Counted from the stretch's first letter, positions 1-5,175 are shown. The stretch is 7,262 nucleotides of DNA from Deltaproteobacteria bacterium (GCA_013152215.1 JAADGT010000246.1:1-7262), one strand, 5' to 3'. A program made the numbers and translations. Notes: a model not told the origin generated them from the sequence alone.

Positions 1-633
1 CCCGTGGCCCCGGACCCGAAGGAGGCCTTGGAGCTCCTGGTGCCGGTGGTGCGGGAGGACCCGGAGCGGCTCCTGGGCCTGTCCGGCGAGGCCTCCCGGC
101 TGGTGACCCGGTGCCGGTTCCTGGCCCGGGCCCTGCCCGGGGCAGGGTTTCCGGCCTGGGCCGCCGGGGACTGGGAGCGGCTCCTCCGCCAAGCCGGCTG
201 GGGGGCCCTGTCGCTCGCGGACCTCCGGCGCACGGACTGGGGCGCGGCCATTCGCGGATTTCTGGGGTGGGAGGCCGTGCAACGGCTCGACCGGTACGCG
301 CCCGACCGCATCCAGGTCCCCAGCGGCAGCCGGATCCGGGTCGAGTACCCGGACGGCGCAGATCCCTTCCTGCCGGTGAAGATCCAGGAGGTGTTCGGCT
401 GGGCCGAGGCGCCGAGGGTGGCCGGGGGCCGCGTGGCCGTGGTGCTGCACCTCCTGGGCCCCCACGGCCGCCCCCTGCACGTGACCCGGGACCTGGCGAG
501 CTTCTGGGAGAACGTGTACCCAGAGGTGCGGAAGGAGATGCGGGGCCGCTACCCCAAGCACCGCTGGCCCGAGGACCCGTGCACGGCCATGCCGTCCCGG
601 AGCACCGTGAAACCCCGGGCCCGGCGCGGCTGA
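1..633 (+). CDS. hrpB: ATP-dependent RNA helicase HrpB, C-terminal part (5' end outside window)
   Basis: Only the last 210 codons are present; the frame is open through the first base, so the gene starts upstream and the GTG at position 4 is not taken as the start. HrpB is a DEAH-type helicase-like protein, usually about 800-850 residues, of poorly defined physiological role. The helicase motor is not in the window. The visible part matches the C-terminal HrpB-specific domain: RIQVPSGSRIRVEYP (about 307-351), KIQEVFGWAEAPRVAGGRV (about 379-435), and then LASFW, YPEVRKEMRGRYPKH and WPEDP (about 493-580), ending in a basic KPRARRG tail as is common in the family. It converges on the protease gene with only 12 bp between the stop codons and no clear intrinsic terminator. 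Family assignment is by recognised motifs and is confident; the substrate is unknown. Confidence 0.9.
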   Translation, partial: PVAPDPKEALELLVPVVREDPERLLGLSGEASRLVTRCRFLARALPGAGFPAWAAGDWERLLRQAGWGALSLADLRRTDWGAAIRGFLGWEAVQRLDRYAPDRIQVPSGSRIRVEYPDGADPFLPVKIQEVFGWAEAPRVAGGRVAVVLHLLGPHGRPLHVTRDLASFWENVYPEVRKEMRGRYPKHRWPEDPCTAMPSRSTVKPRARRG

Positions 634-645
634 CGGCTCACGGGC

Positions 646-1497
646 TCAGGCCCCGCCCTGGGCCTTGTCCCCGCCGTTCCGGCCCTCGCGGTGCCGGGGC
701 ACCGGCAGGTACTCCACCGACGGCACCCGCCGCACCGGCTGGGGGAAGAGACCCATGAGCTCGTAGATCGGGCCCGGCATGTCGGTGGACACGTTCAGCC
801 CCAGGTCCCGGGCCTCGTCGCAGGTGATGGGGTGGTCATGGGTCCAGGTGCCGGTGGACAGGGTCTCGGCCAGCTCGTCCACCTTGTCCGGGGGGTACTT
901 GCCCTCGAGGAGCCCCCGCACGCTGTCGCGCACCTGCCGGATCGCCTTCTGGGCCACGTCGGCCAGGATCAGGGTCTGGTCGTCCACCTTGTCCGCGGGC
1001 TTCTGCTCCAGCACCTTCAGGATGCTCGCGGCCGGCTGCTGACCGAGCTGGGGATCCACCGGGCCCAGCACCGCGTGTTCGCCCATCACGATCTCGTCGG
1101 CTGCCAGGGCGATCAGGGTTCCGCCGCTCATGGCATAGTGGGGAACGAACACCGTGGTCTTGGCGGGGTGGCGGGCGATGGCCCGGGCGATCTGGTACGA
1201 GGCCAGCACCAGCCCGCCCGGGGTGTGGAGAACGATATCGATGGGCACGTCGGAGTCGGTCATCTGGATCGCCCGGATCACCTCCTCCGAGTCGTGGATG
1301 TCGATGTACCGGAACACCGGGAAGCCCAGCACGCTCATGGTCTCCTGGCGGTGTACCATCAGGATCACCCGCGATCCCCGGTCGCGTTCGATTCGGGCGA
1401 TCAGCCGCTTGCGGGCCGCCTCCACCATGCGCTGCCGCAGCAGCGGCTGAAGGGCCGAGGCCATGAAGAAGATCCAGAACAGGTCCAACGGGCTCAT
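646..1497 (-). CDS. SDH-family Clp-fold serine proteinase, membrane-anchored
   Basis: 283 residues, close to the usual size of the 'serine dehydrogenase proteinase' family, which has the ClpP/SppA/crotonase fold. A hydrophobic N-terminal segment (about residues 4-20) should anchor it in the inner membrane, followed by a basic helix (21-40). IVLHTPGG (88-95) is the glycine turn expected to form the oxyanion hole, and AMSGGTLIALAADEI (122-136) carries the likely nucleophile Ser124, as in SppA-type ASGG motifs. GPVDPQLG (145-152) is also characteristic. The general base cannot be assigned by eye. No NfeD or stomatin partner gene is adjacent, although many membrane Clp-fold proteases have one. 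The ATG at 1497 is chosen because AGGAG (minus strand, 1507-1511) lies 9 nt upstream. Expression is probably from the promoter at 1545-1573. Its role in membrane protein quality control is inference; the substrate is unknown. Confidence 0.85.
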   Translation of the reverse strand: MSPLDLFWIFFMASALQPLLRQRMVEAARKRLIARIERDRGSRVILMVHRQETMSVLGFPVFRYIDIHDSEEVIRAIQMTDSDVPIDIVLHTPGGLVLASYQIARAIARHPAKTTVFVPHYAMSGGTLIALAADEIVMGEHAVLGPVDPQLGQQPAASILKVLEQKPADKVDDQTLILADVAQKAIRQVRDSVRGLLEGKYPPDKVDELAETLSTGTWTHDHPITCDEARDLGLNVSTDMPGPIYELMGLFPQPVRRVPSVEYLPVPRHREGRNGGDKAQGGA

Positions 1498-1527
1498 GGG
1501 GCATATCTCCTCGTTGGTCGGATGGGA

Positions 1528-1543
1528 ACACGCAAGTGCGCGT
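1528..1543. promoter_or_regulatory. Operator-like palindrome at the protease start site
   Basis: ACACGCA-AG-TGCGCGT is a 7+2+7 dyad with one mismatched pair. It sits directly over the expected transcription start of the protease promoter, where a repressor would block transcription. No cognate regulator gene is in the window, so function is inference. Confidence 0.3.
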
Positions 1544-1544
1544 C

Positions 1545-1573
1545 AATATGGTCCTGGTTCTGCCCTCCGTCAA
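1545..1573 (-). promoter_or_regulatory. Candidate sigma70-type promoter of the Clp-fold protease gene
   Basis: On the minus strand TTGACG (1573-1568) is followed after exactly 17 nt by CATATT (1550-1545). These match five of six and four of six consensus bases. Transcription would start near 1538, giving a leader of about 40 nt before the ATG at 1497. Confidence 0.5.
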
Positions 1574-1653
1574 ACCGGACTTGTCCCGGGACCGGCATCT
1601 GAATAGCCTTGGTCCGTGCCCTCATCCCTTTCGAGCGAAAGAGGAGGCCTGGC

Positions 1654-2073
1654 ATGAAGAGCTACCGGAAGGAGCTGTGGTTCCAGACGCCCACCCGCCG
1701 GGCGTTCCTCAACATCACCCCCCAGGTCGAGGCCTGCCTGAAGGAGAGCGGCATCCGGGAGGGGCTGTGCCTGGTGAACGCCATGCACATCACGGCCTCG
1801 GTGTTCATCAACGACGACGAGCCCGGGCTCCACCAGGACTTCGAGCGGTGGCTCGAGGAGCTCGCGCCCCACGAGCCCCTGAGCCGGTACCTGCACAACC
1901 GCACGGGCGAGGACAACGGCGACGCCCACCTGAAGCGCACGGTGATGGGCCGGGAGGTGGTGGTGGCCGTGACCGACGGCAGGCTCGACTTCGGGCCGTG
2001 GGAGCAGATCTTCTACGGCGAGTTCGACGGCCGCCGCCGCAAGCGGGTGCTGGTGAAGATCATCGGGGATTGA
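1654..2073 (+). CDS. yjbQ: YjbQ family protein (UPF0047)
   Basis: 139 residues, matching the compact UPF0047/YjbQ family (usually about 135-140). Members form small beta-rich oligomers; a weak thiamine-phosphate synthase activity has been reported for some, so the cellular role is uncertain. Recognisable motifs are NAMHITASVFINDDEPG (42-58), HNRTGEDNGDAHLKRTVMG (81-99) and LDFGPWEQIFYGEFDG (111-126), then RKRVLVKIIG near the C-terminus. The usual GTWQ of the signature is GPWEQ here, a variant I believe is common in one branch. The conserved histidines (45, 81, 92) could bind a metal. The ATG at 1654 is preferred over the upstream in-frame GTG at 1609 because GAGGAGG (1641-1647) lies 6 nt before it and the family starts here. 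A weak promoter-like pair (TTGTCC 1581-1586, TAGCCT 1604-1609) overlaps a GTCCCGGGAC palindrome (1583-1592). It is a single-gene unit divergent from the protease and ends at a strong hairpin. Confidence 0.92.
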   Translation: MKSYRKELWFQTPTRRAFLNITPQVEACLKESGIREGLCLVNAMHITASVFINDDEPGLHQDFERWLEELAPHEPLSRYLHNRTGEDNGDAHLKRTVMGREVVVAVTDGRLDFGPWEQIFYGEFDGRRRKRVLVKIIGD

Positions 2074-2096
2074 AGAGGGATGCACCGCCATGACGA

Positions 2097-2124
2097 AGGC
2101 GCCGGGACCCATGTCCCGGCGCCT
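2097..2124. terminator. Bidirectional hairpin terminator between convergent genes
   Basis: AGGCGCCGGGAC pairs perfectly with GTCCCGGCGCCT (12 bp, loop CCAT). With one bulged A the stem extends outward through ACGA/TCGT. It starts 23 nt after the yjbQ stop, and the plus-strand tail is CGTTACCTTACC, a poor but pyrimidine-rich tract. Its position between convergent stop codons suits termination from both sides. Confidence 0.65.
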
Positions 2125-2146
2125 CGTTACCTTACCCTACCCCCCC

Positions 2147-2443
2147 TCACGGCGTCGGTGTCACCTCGGTCGAGTCGGTCGAATGGGTGGAAGGATCCCG
2201 AACCCGGAGCCGGCTCCTTTGCTGATCCGCCTTGCCGCTCCCGTCCCTCAACCTTTTTTGCTGGCGAGTCATATCCCCGCGCTGGCCGCCCATCGTGCCG
2301 CGCGCGGAACCCTGCATCCCGAAGGCGGCACCTGCCGGGCTTCCTCCACCGAACCGGCCGCCCCTACCCCCCCGCGCCTCTGCCGTCGCCGAGAACCCGG
2401 CCAACAACGCCACCATCGCCAACGCTACGATTCCCTTCCGCAT
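2147..2443 (-). CDS. Small exported Arg/Gly-rich protein of unknown function
   Basis: 98 residues. The N-terminus is a clear Sec-type signal peptide: MRKG, a hydrophobic core IVALAMVALLAGF (5-17), and an A-x-A site at 21-23 (AEA), giving a mature protein of about 75 residues. The mature part is strongly basic and low in complexity: RGGRGGRFGGG at its start, a Gly/Met/Gln/Ala stretch, then MTRQQKRLRDGSGKADQQ (58-75), and a Ser/Thr/Asp-rich tail ending TPTP. There is no cysteine, so no lipobox or disulfides. I recall similar short proteins with an RLRDGS segment in Desulfobacterota but no assigned function. The ATG at 2443 is chosen because AGGAGAGGA (minus strand, 2446-2454) lies just upstream and the signal peptide starts there; the frame stays open upstream to 2533 but reads as non-coding. 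It converges on yjbQ and shares its terminator. Codon bias is weaker than in neighbouring genes, so its reality is likely but not certain. Confidence 0.65.
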   Translation of the reverse strand: MRKGIVALAMVALLAGFSATAEARGGRGGRFGGGSPAGAAFGMQGSARGTMGGQRGDMTRQQKRLRDGSGKADQQRSRLRVRDPSTHSTDSTEVTPTP

Positions 2444-2532
2444 CGTCCTCTCCTTTTCCGAGAAGGGGTTCAAAATGACTTCCATGCCCCTGTAGACGCG
2501 GCTGGGAGGGAAGGGTTTACAGGGAAGCTCCA

Positions 2533-2550
2533 TCAGGCCCCTGGGGGGCC
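2533..2550. repeat. Intergenic hairpin repeat, copy 1
   Basis: TCAGGCCCCTGGGGGGCC forms a perfect 6-bp stem, GGCCCC/GGGGCC, around a TGG loop. An 18-base copy at 7057-7074 differs by a single base, which falls in the loop, so the stem is kept. Confidence 0.6.
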
Positions 2551-2552
2551 GT

Positions 2553-2594
2553 CTAGAGACTAGAGACTAGAAACTAGAGACTAGAAACTAGAAA
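2553..2594. repeat. Tandem heptamer repeat, CTAGARA x6
   Basis: Six contiguous 7-base units without interruption: CTAGAGA, CTAGAGA, CTAGAAA, CTAGAGA, CTAGAAA, CTAGAAA. Each differs only at the sixth base (G or A). The array is A-rich against a strongly GC-rich background and begins 2 bases after the hairpin at 2536-2550. Confidence 0.95.
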
Positions 2595-2669
2595 AACCGG
2601 GGACTTCGGACCGTGAGGTGAAGGCGAAGAGGCGTGTCGGTTTACGGAGCATGCAGAAACCCGGGAGGT

Positions 2670-2709
2670 CTTCAAGCCTTCTAGCCTCCTAGCTTTCCAG
2701 CCTTCAAGC
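2670..2709. repeat. Degenerate tandem octamer repeat, CTTCNAGC-like x5
   Basis: Five contiguous 8-base units: CTTCAAGC, CTTCTAGC, CTCCTAGC, TTTCCAGC, CTTCAAGC. Three related units occur in the opposite orientation at 7027-7050. The unit TTTCTAGC resembles the reverse complement of the nearby heptamer plus one C. Confidence 0.85.
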
Positions 2710-2723
2710 GGGCCGAAGGCCCG
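2709..2723. repeat. GC hairpin abutting the octamer array
   Basis: CGGGCC-GAA-GGCCCG is a perfect 6-bp stem with a 3-base loop, and its first base is the last base of the octamer array. There is no T-tract on either side, so an intrinsic terminator is unlikely. Confidence 0.55.
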
Positions 2724-2750
2724 AAGTTACACGCCGGATCGACAAACAAC

Positions 2751-2786
2751 AACGGCCCTCCCGCTGCGGTGAGCGGGAGGGCCGTT
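2751..2786 (-). terminator. Rho-independent terminator of the GNAT gene
   Basis: AACGGCCCTCCCGCT (2751-2765) pairs perfectly over 15 bp with 2772-2786 around the loop GCGGTG. On the minus strand the stem starts 22 nt past the acetyltransferase stop and is followed by the T-rich tail GTTGTTTGTC. Confidence 0.88.
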
Positions 2787-2808
2787 TCCTCGTCGCGGGG
2801 CAACGCGA

Positions 2809-3372
2809 TTAGAAAGTGTACTCCTCGGGCTTCTTGAGGCGCTTGATCATCAGGGCGATGTCATGGGTCACCCCGTCCTTGCGCATGAAGTAGTCGTCCA
2901 GGGTGCAGCGCAGGTCGAACCCGAGCCGACGGAACGCCTTGACCACCTTGGCGTGATCGAGGATCACCTCGGCCCGCAGGAACCACAGACCGCGCTTCTT
3001 GCACACGTCGCACATCTCCAGGATCATTTTGCTGCCCAGCCCCACCCCCCGGAAGTCCTGGGCCAGGAAGATCCGGATCTCCCCCACGTGCCGGGCGGAC
3101 TTGGTGCCGAGGTACACCGCGCAGTCCCCCACGATGCGGCCGTCGCAGAACGCCACCAAGGGCATCACCCGGTCGTAGTTGAGGTTGGCGATCCACCGCT
3201 CCACCACGATGGGCTCCTTGACCTCGTCCTTGAGAAACCGGGTGTCCTCCTCCGAGGCCTCGTGGAACAGGTCGAACAGGAGCTTCTGGTCCTCCTCCAG
3301 GAGGGGTCGCAGCAGCACCCGCCGGCCGTTGTTGAGCGTCACGAACTTCCGGAACACCGCAAAATTGAACAT
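2809..3372 (-). CDS. GNAT family N-acetyltransferase
   Basis: 187 residues with a single GNAT fold. The N-terminal strand VLLRPLLEEDQKLLFDLF (19-36) opens the domain. PLVAFCDGRIVGDCAVYLG (71-89) is the central hairpin. VGEIRIFLAQDFRGVGLG (96-113) is motif A, with FRGVGLG forming the pyrophosphate loop for acetyl-CoA. HAKVVKAFRRLGF (140-152) is motif B. The substrate cannot be told: small-molecule or protein amines are both possible, and the N-terminus RVLLRPLLEED resembles GNAT domains associated with protein lysine acetylation, which is only a hint. The ATG at 3372 has GGAGG (minus strand, 3379-3383) 6 nt upstream. A promoter at 3449-3476 and the strong terminator at 2751-2786 suggest a single-gene transcript, although read-through from the EamA gene on the same strand is possible. 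Confidence 0.88.
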   Translation of the reverse strand: MFNFAVFRKFVTLNNGRRVLLRPLLEEDQKLLFDLFHEASEEDTRFLKDEVKEPIVVERWIANLNYDRVMPLVAFCDGRIVGDCAVYLGTKSARHVGEIRIFLAQDFRGVGLGSKMILEMCDVCKKRGLWFLRAEVILDHAKVVKAFRRLGFDLRCTLDDYFMRKDGVTHDIALMIKRLKKPEEYTF

Positions 3373-3448
3373 CGCCTTCCTCCCCGACGGGACGCCGAAC
3401 CGAAACGACCGACCGGATGGGGCCAGCCGGGCCCAAAACCCGGGCCGC

Positions 3449-3476
3449 AGGGTACCAAACGACCGCGGAAAGTCAA
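3449..3476 (-). promoter_or_regulatory. Candidate promoter of the GNAT gene
   Basis: On the minus strand TTGACT (3476-3471) lies 16 nt before TACCCT (3454-3449), matching five of six and three of six consensus bases. It sits in the 120-bp gap between the EamA stop and the GNAT start and would give a leader of about 70 nt. Confidence 0.4.
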
Positions 3477-3492
3477 GCGGGCAAACGGCCCT

Positions 3493-4347
3493 TCAAAACG
3501 ACGCGGCGATGAGCCCCACCCCCGCCACCATGACCGTTCCGCCGAGCAACCGTCGTCTCCAACCGTGCTCGGAGAACACCACCCCGCCCAGCAGGATGGA
3601 CCAGAGCACGCTCGTGCGCTTGACCGCGATCATGTAGCTGGCCGGCGCCAGCCGGATGGCGGAGAAGTGGGCCAGGATCATGGCCGCAGAGAACAGCCCG
3701 ACCAGCCCCAGGGTCAGAGGCCGCGAACGCCTCGGACGCCCCGCCCCCCGCACGGCCCAGGGGGTGAGACAACCGGTGAGGATCCCGTAGTACACCACCC
3801 CGAAGGTCACCGGGTCCGAGGCCAGAACCGCCACCTTGCCCAACGCCGCGGTCACGCTGTACAGGGCCGCCACGGCCAGCATCAGCACGCTGCCCCGCTC
3901 CCGGTCCAAGGCTCGAACCGGGTCGAGCCACCCCATGCCCGGCTCCAGATGGAGCAGGTATCCGCCCACGCACACCAGCGCGATGCCCCCGTATGCCGGG
4001 ATCGCGGGCACCTCGCCCAGGATCCACCGGCCGGTGAACACCAGGAACGCCGGGGTGAAGGCGAGGTACGGGGCGGTGAGCCCCAGGGGCGACAGCCGAA
4101 GGGCCCACTGGTACAGGAGCGCGGCCGCGATCTCCAGGGGCACCGCCGCCGCGAGCGCCGGCCAGAACCCCGGGCCGGGCCGGGTGATCCCGGTCCCCAG
4201 GGCCACGGCCGTCAGCACCGGCAAGGCGAACGCGGTGCGCACCCAGGCGACCCGAACCGCCGAGGCCCGCTGCAGGGCCTTCTTGGCGAACACGTCGGCG
4301 AGCGACCAGGAGAGGGCGCTGGCCAGGGAGAGGAAGAGCCAGGTCAC
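3493..4347 (-). CDS. EamA/DMT-superfamily transporter
   Basis: 284 residues, normal for the two-domain EamA (DUF6) group of the drug/metabolite transporter superfamily: about ten membrane segments made of two five-helix repeats. The first repeat runs from WLFLSLASALSWSLADVFAK (3-22) to YGGIALVCVGGYLLHL (119-134), with TAPYLAFTPAFLVFTGRW at 91-108. The second starts near SVLMLAVAALYSVTAALGK (153-171) and ends with VLWSILLGGVVFSEHGW (247-263) and TVMVAGVGLIAASF (271-284). Substrates of this group vary widely and cannot be predicted here. The start is GTG at 4347, where GTGA contains both this start and the stop of the upstream methyltransferase gene; GAGG lies just before it. The longer frame to 4734 lies inside the methyltransferase gene and is rejected. 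The overlap implies translational coupling with that gene. No clear terminator follows. Confidence 0.88.
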   Translation of the reverse strand: MTWLFLSLASALSWSLADVFAKKALQRASAVRVAWVRTAFALPVLTAVALGTGITRPGPGFWPALAAAVPLEIAAALLYQWALRLSPLGLTAPYLAFTPAFLVFTGRWILGEVPAIPAYGGIALVCVGGYLLHLEPGMGWLDPVRALDRERGSVLMLAVAALYSVTAALGKVAVLASDPVTFGVVYYGILTGCLTPWAVRGAGRPRRSRPLTLGLVGLFSAAMILAHFSAIRLAPASYMIAVKRTSVLWSILLGGVVFSEHGWRRRLLGGTVMVAGVGLIAASF

Positions 4348-4976
4348 CCCTCGCCGCTCCGGGGGATCGTCGGGACGAAGGCGGGGGTGCGGTCCCGGTA
4401 ACGGCGGTAGGTATCCCCGTAGGTCTCGAGCATCCGGCGCTCCTCGTGGAGCGACCCCAGCCACAGGTACAGCGTGGCCGCTAGGGCGAACGCAAGGCCG
4501 TTCCATGTCCAGGTGGGCTGGGCCCACAACACCACCGCGCCGGCCGTGTACATGGGATGGCGCACGTACCGGTAGGGGCCCTCCACCACCAGCTCCCCGG
4601 CCTCCATGTCGGGACCCGGCACGGTCTCCCCCCGGCGCCAGGCGCGGAAGTGCTCCCAGCCGAGGAACCTCCCGAACCCCACTCGCCGCACGCAGTGGGC
4701 GATCACCGCCAGGCCGGCCAGGCGGACCGCCCACAGCCCGGCCGCGGCCACCCCGCCCATCCGAACCAGCTCCCGGTCGGGCAGCGCCGCGATCCCGCCG
4801 AGCAGCACGGCCAGAAGCGCCGTCGCCAGCACGTTGTAGGCCAGGCGGAACACGCCCCGGTACGCCGCCTCGCCCAGCACCGCGGCAGCGGCCCGCCGCA
4901 CCGGGCCGGTGAGCAGGAGGGAATGGAGCGCTCCGTAGGCCGCCACGGACAGGAACGTGATCGCAAATCCGTCCAC
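4344..4976 (-). CDS. ICMT/NnrU-like integral membrane methyltransferase
   Basis: 210 residues from the chosen start. The C-terminal half carries the conserved S-adenosylmethionine-binding core of isoprenylcysteine carboxyl methyltransferase/PEMT-type membrane enzymes: EGPYRYVRHPMYTAGAVVLW (132-151), AQPTWT (152-157), and LHEERRMLETYGDTYRRYRD (176-195) followed by RTPAFVP. The N-terminal half, AYGALHSLLLTGPVRR (13-28) and FRLAYNVLATALLAVLLGG (43-61), resembles NnrU and the methanethiol methyltransferase MddA. The methyl acceptor is unknown; bacteria lack prenylated CaaX proteins, so an ICMT function proper is unlikely. The GTG at 4976 is preferred because GGAGG lies 8 nt upstream, whereas the in-frame ATG at 5000 (8 residues longer) has no ribosome binding site and overlaps nearer the selC promoter. 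It is first of a two-gene unit with the EamA transporter and is divergent from selC. Confidence 0.82.
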   Translation of the reverse strand: MDGFAITFLSVAAYGALHSLLLTGPVRRAAAAVLGEAAYRGVFRLAYNVLATALLAVLLGGIAALPDRELVRMGGVAAAGLWAVRLAGLAVIAHCVRRVGFGRFLGWEHFRAWRRGETVPGPDMEAGELVVEGPYRYVRHPMYTAGAVVLWAQPTWTWNGLAFALAATLYLWLGSLHEERRMLETYGDTYRRYRDRTPAFVPTIPRSGEG

Positions 4977-4984
4977 CCTAGTTG

Positions 4985-4989
4985 CCTCC
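4985..4989 (-). promoter_or_regulatory. Ribosome binding site deciding the methyltransferase start
   Basis: On the minus strand GGAGG is followed by CAACTAGG and then GTG (4976-4974), an ideal 8-nt spacing. It lies downstream of the alternative ATG at 5000 and so argues for the shorter protein. Confidence 0.65.
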
Positions 4990-5006
4990 GCCCTGCCCAT
5001 TGCGCG

Positions 5007-5035
5007 TTGACCGAAGCCCCCGGCACCCCTACAAT
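5007..5035 (+). promoter_or_regulatory. selC promoter
   Basis: TTGACC (5007-5012), a 17-nt spacer, then TACAAT (5030-5035): five of six consensus bases in both boxes with ideal spacing. Only seven bases, GCGCCGC, lie between the -10 box and the first base of the tRNA, so the start site should be at or within a base or two of the mature 5' end. The G+C-only discriminator is typical of stringently controlled stable-RNA promoters. Confidence 0.75.
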
Positions 5036-5042
5036 GCGCCGC

Positions 5043-5140
5043 GGAGGTGGCCAGGGCACTGGTGGCTCTCCCGGACTTCAAATCCGGTGGGCGGCGTGAA
5101 CAGCGTCGCCGGTGGGTTCGATTCCCATCCACCTCCGCCA
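5043..5140 (+). tRNA. selC: tRNA-Sec (anticodon UCA)
   Basis: Selenocysteine tRNA, charged with serine, converted by SelA and delivered by SelB to recoded UGA codons. The diagnostic features are all visible. The acceptor stem is 8 bp (GGAGGTGG 5043-5050 with CCACCTCC 5129-5136), the discriminator is G5137 and CCA is encoded (5138-5140). The anticodon stem CCGGA/TCCGG encloses CTTCAAA with TCA at 5078-5080. A long variable arm has a 7-bp stem (GGCGGCG/CGTCGCC, about 5090-5112). The T-loop is TTCGATT in a GTGGG/CCCAT stem. Length is 98 nt with CCA, close to E. coli selC. The gene has its own promoter and terminator, runs divergent to the methyltransferase operon, and no selA, selB or selD is in the window. 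Its presence means the genome encodes selenoproteins. Confidence 0.97.
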
Positions 5141-5153
5141 ACGAACATCGCAC

Positions 5154-5175
5154 GGTTGCCCTTTGGCGGGCAACC
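5154..5175 (+). other. First hairpin downstream of selC
   Basis: GGTTGCCC pairs perfectly with GGGCAACC around TTTGGC, 13 nt after the encoded CCA. No T-tract follows, so it is more likely a 3' trailer structure than the terminator itself. Confidence 0.5.

Larger units (their letters stand above)
2444..2808. other. Gene-free stretch with repeats and a terminator
   Basis: I see no credible gene in these 365 bases. In order they hold the upstream region of the small exported protein, a GC hairpin (2536-2550), six CTAG heptamers (2553-2594), about 75 bases of unexplained sequence, five degenerate octamers (2670-2709), a second GC hairpin (2709-2723), and the terminator of the acetyltransferase gene (2751-2786). 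Confidence 0.7.

Noticed and set aside
631..660. Selenocysteine read-through of the hrpB TGA stop
   Set aside because: The protein already ends as HrpB usually does, and the bases after the TGA offer no convincing SECIS-type hairpin with an apical loop at the expected distance.
1518..1546. Alternative protease promoter starting from TTGACG at 1546-1541
   Set aside because: No acceptable -10 box lies 16-18 bases downstream; the pair at 1545-1573 is far better.
2080..2563. Plus-strand open frames of 132 and 157 codons
   Set aside because: They are Pro/Arg/Ser-rich, cross the terminator hairpin, and lie antisense to the small exported protein, which has a signal peptide and ribosome binding site.
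2553..2709. Possible CRISPR array
   Set aside because: Units are 7 and 8 bases, contiguous, with no spacers.
3425..3448. GC-rich dyad between the EamA and GNAT genes as a terminator
   Set aside because: The best stem is only about 5 bp with no T-tract on the minus strand.
2863..4401. Long plus-strand open frame of 512 codons
   Set aside because: It runs antisense to the GNAT and EamA genes, is rich in His/Pro/Gly/Arg, and has no recognisable domain. High GC content makes such shadows common.
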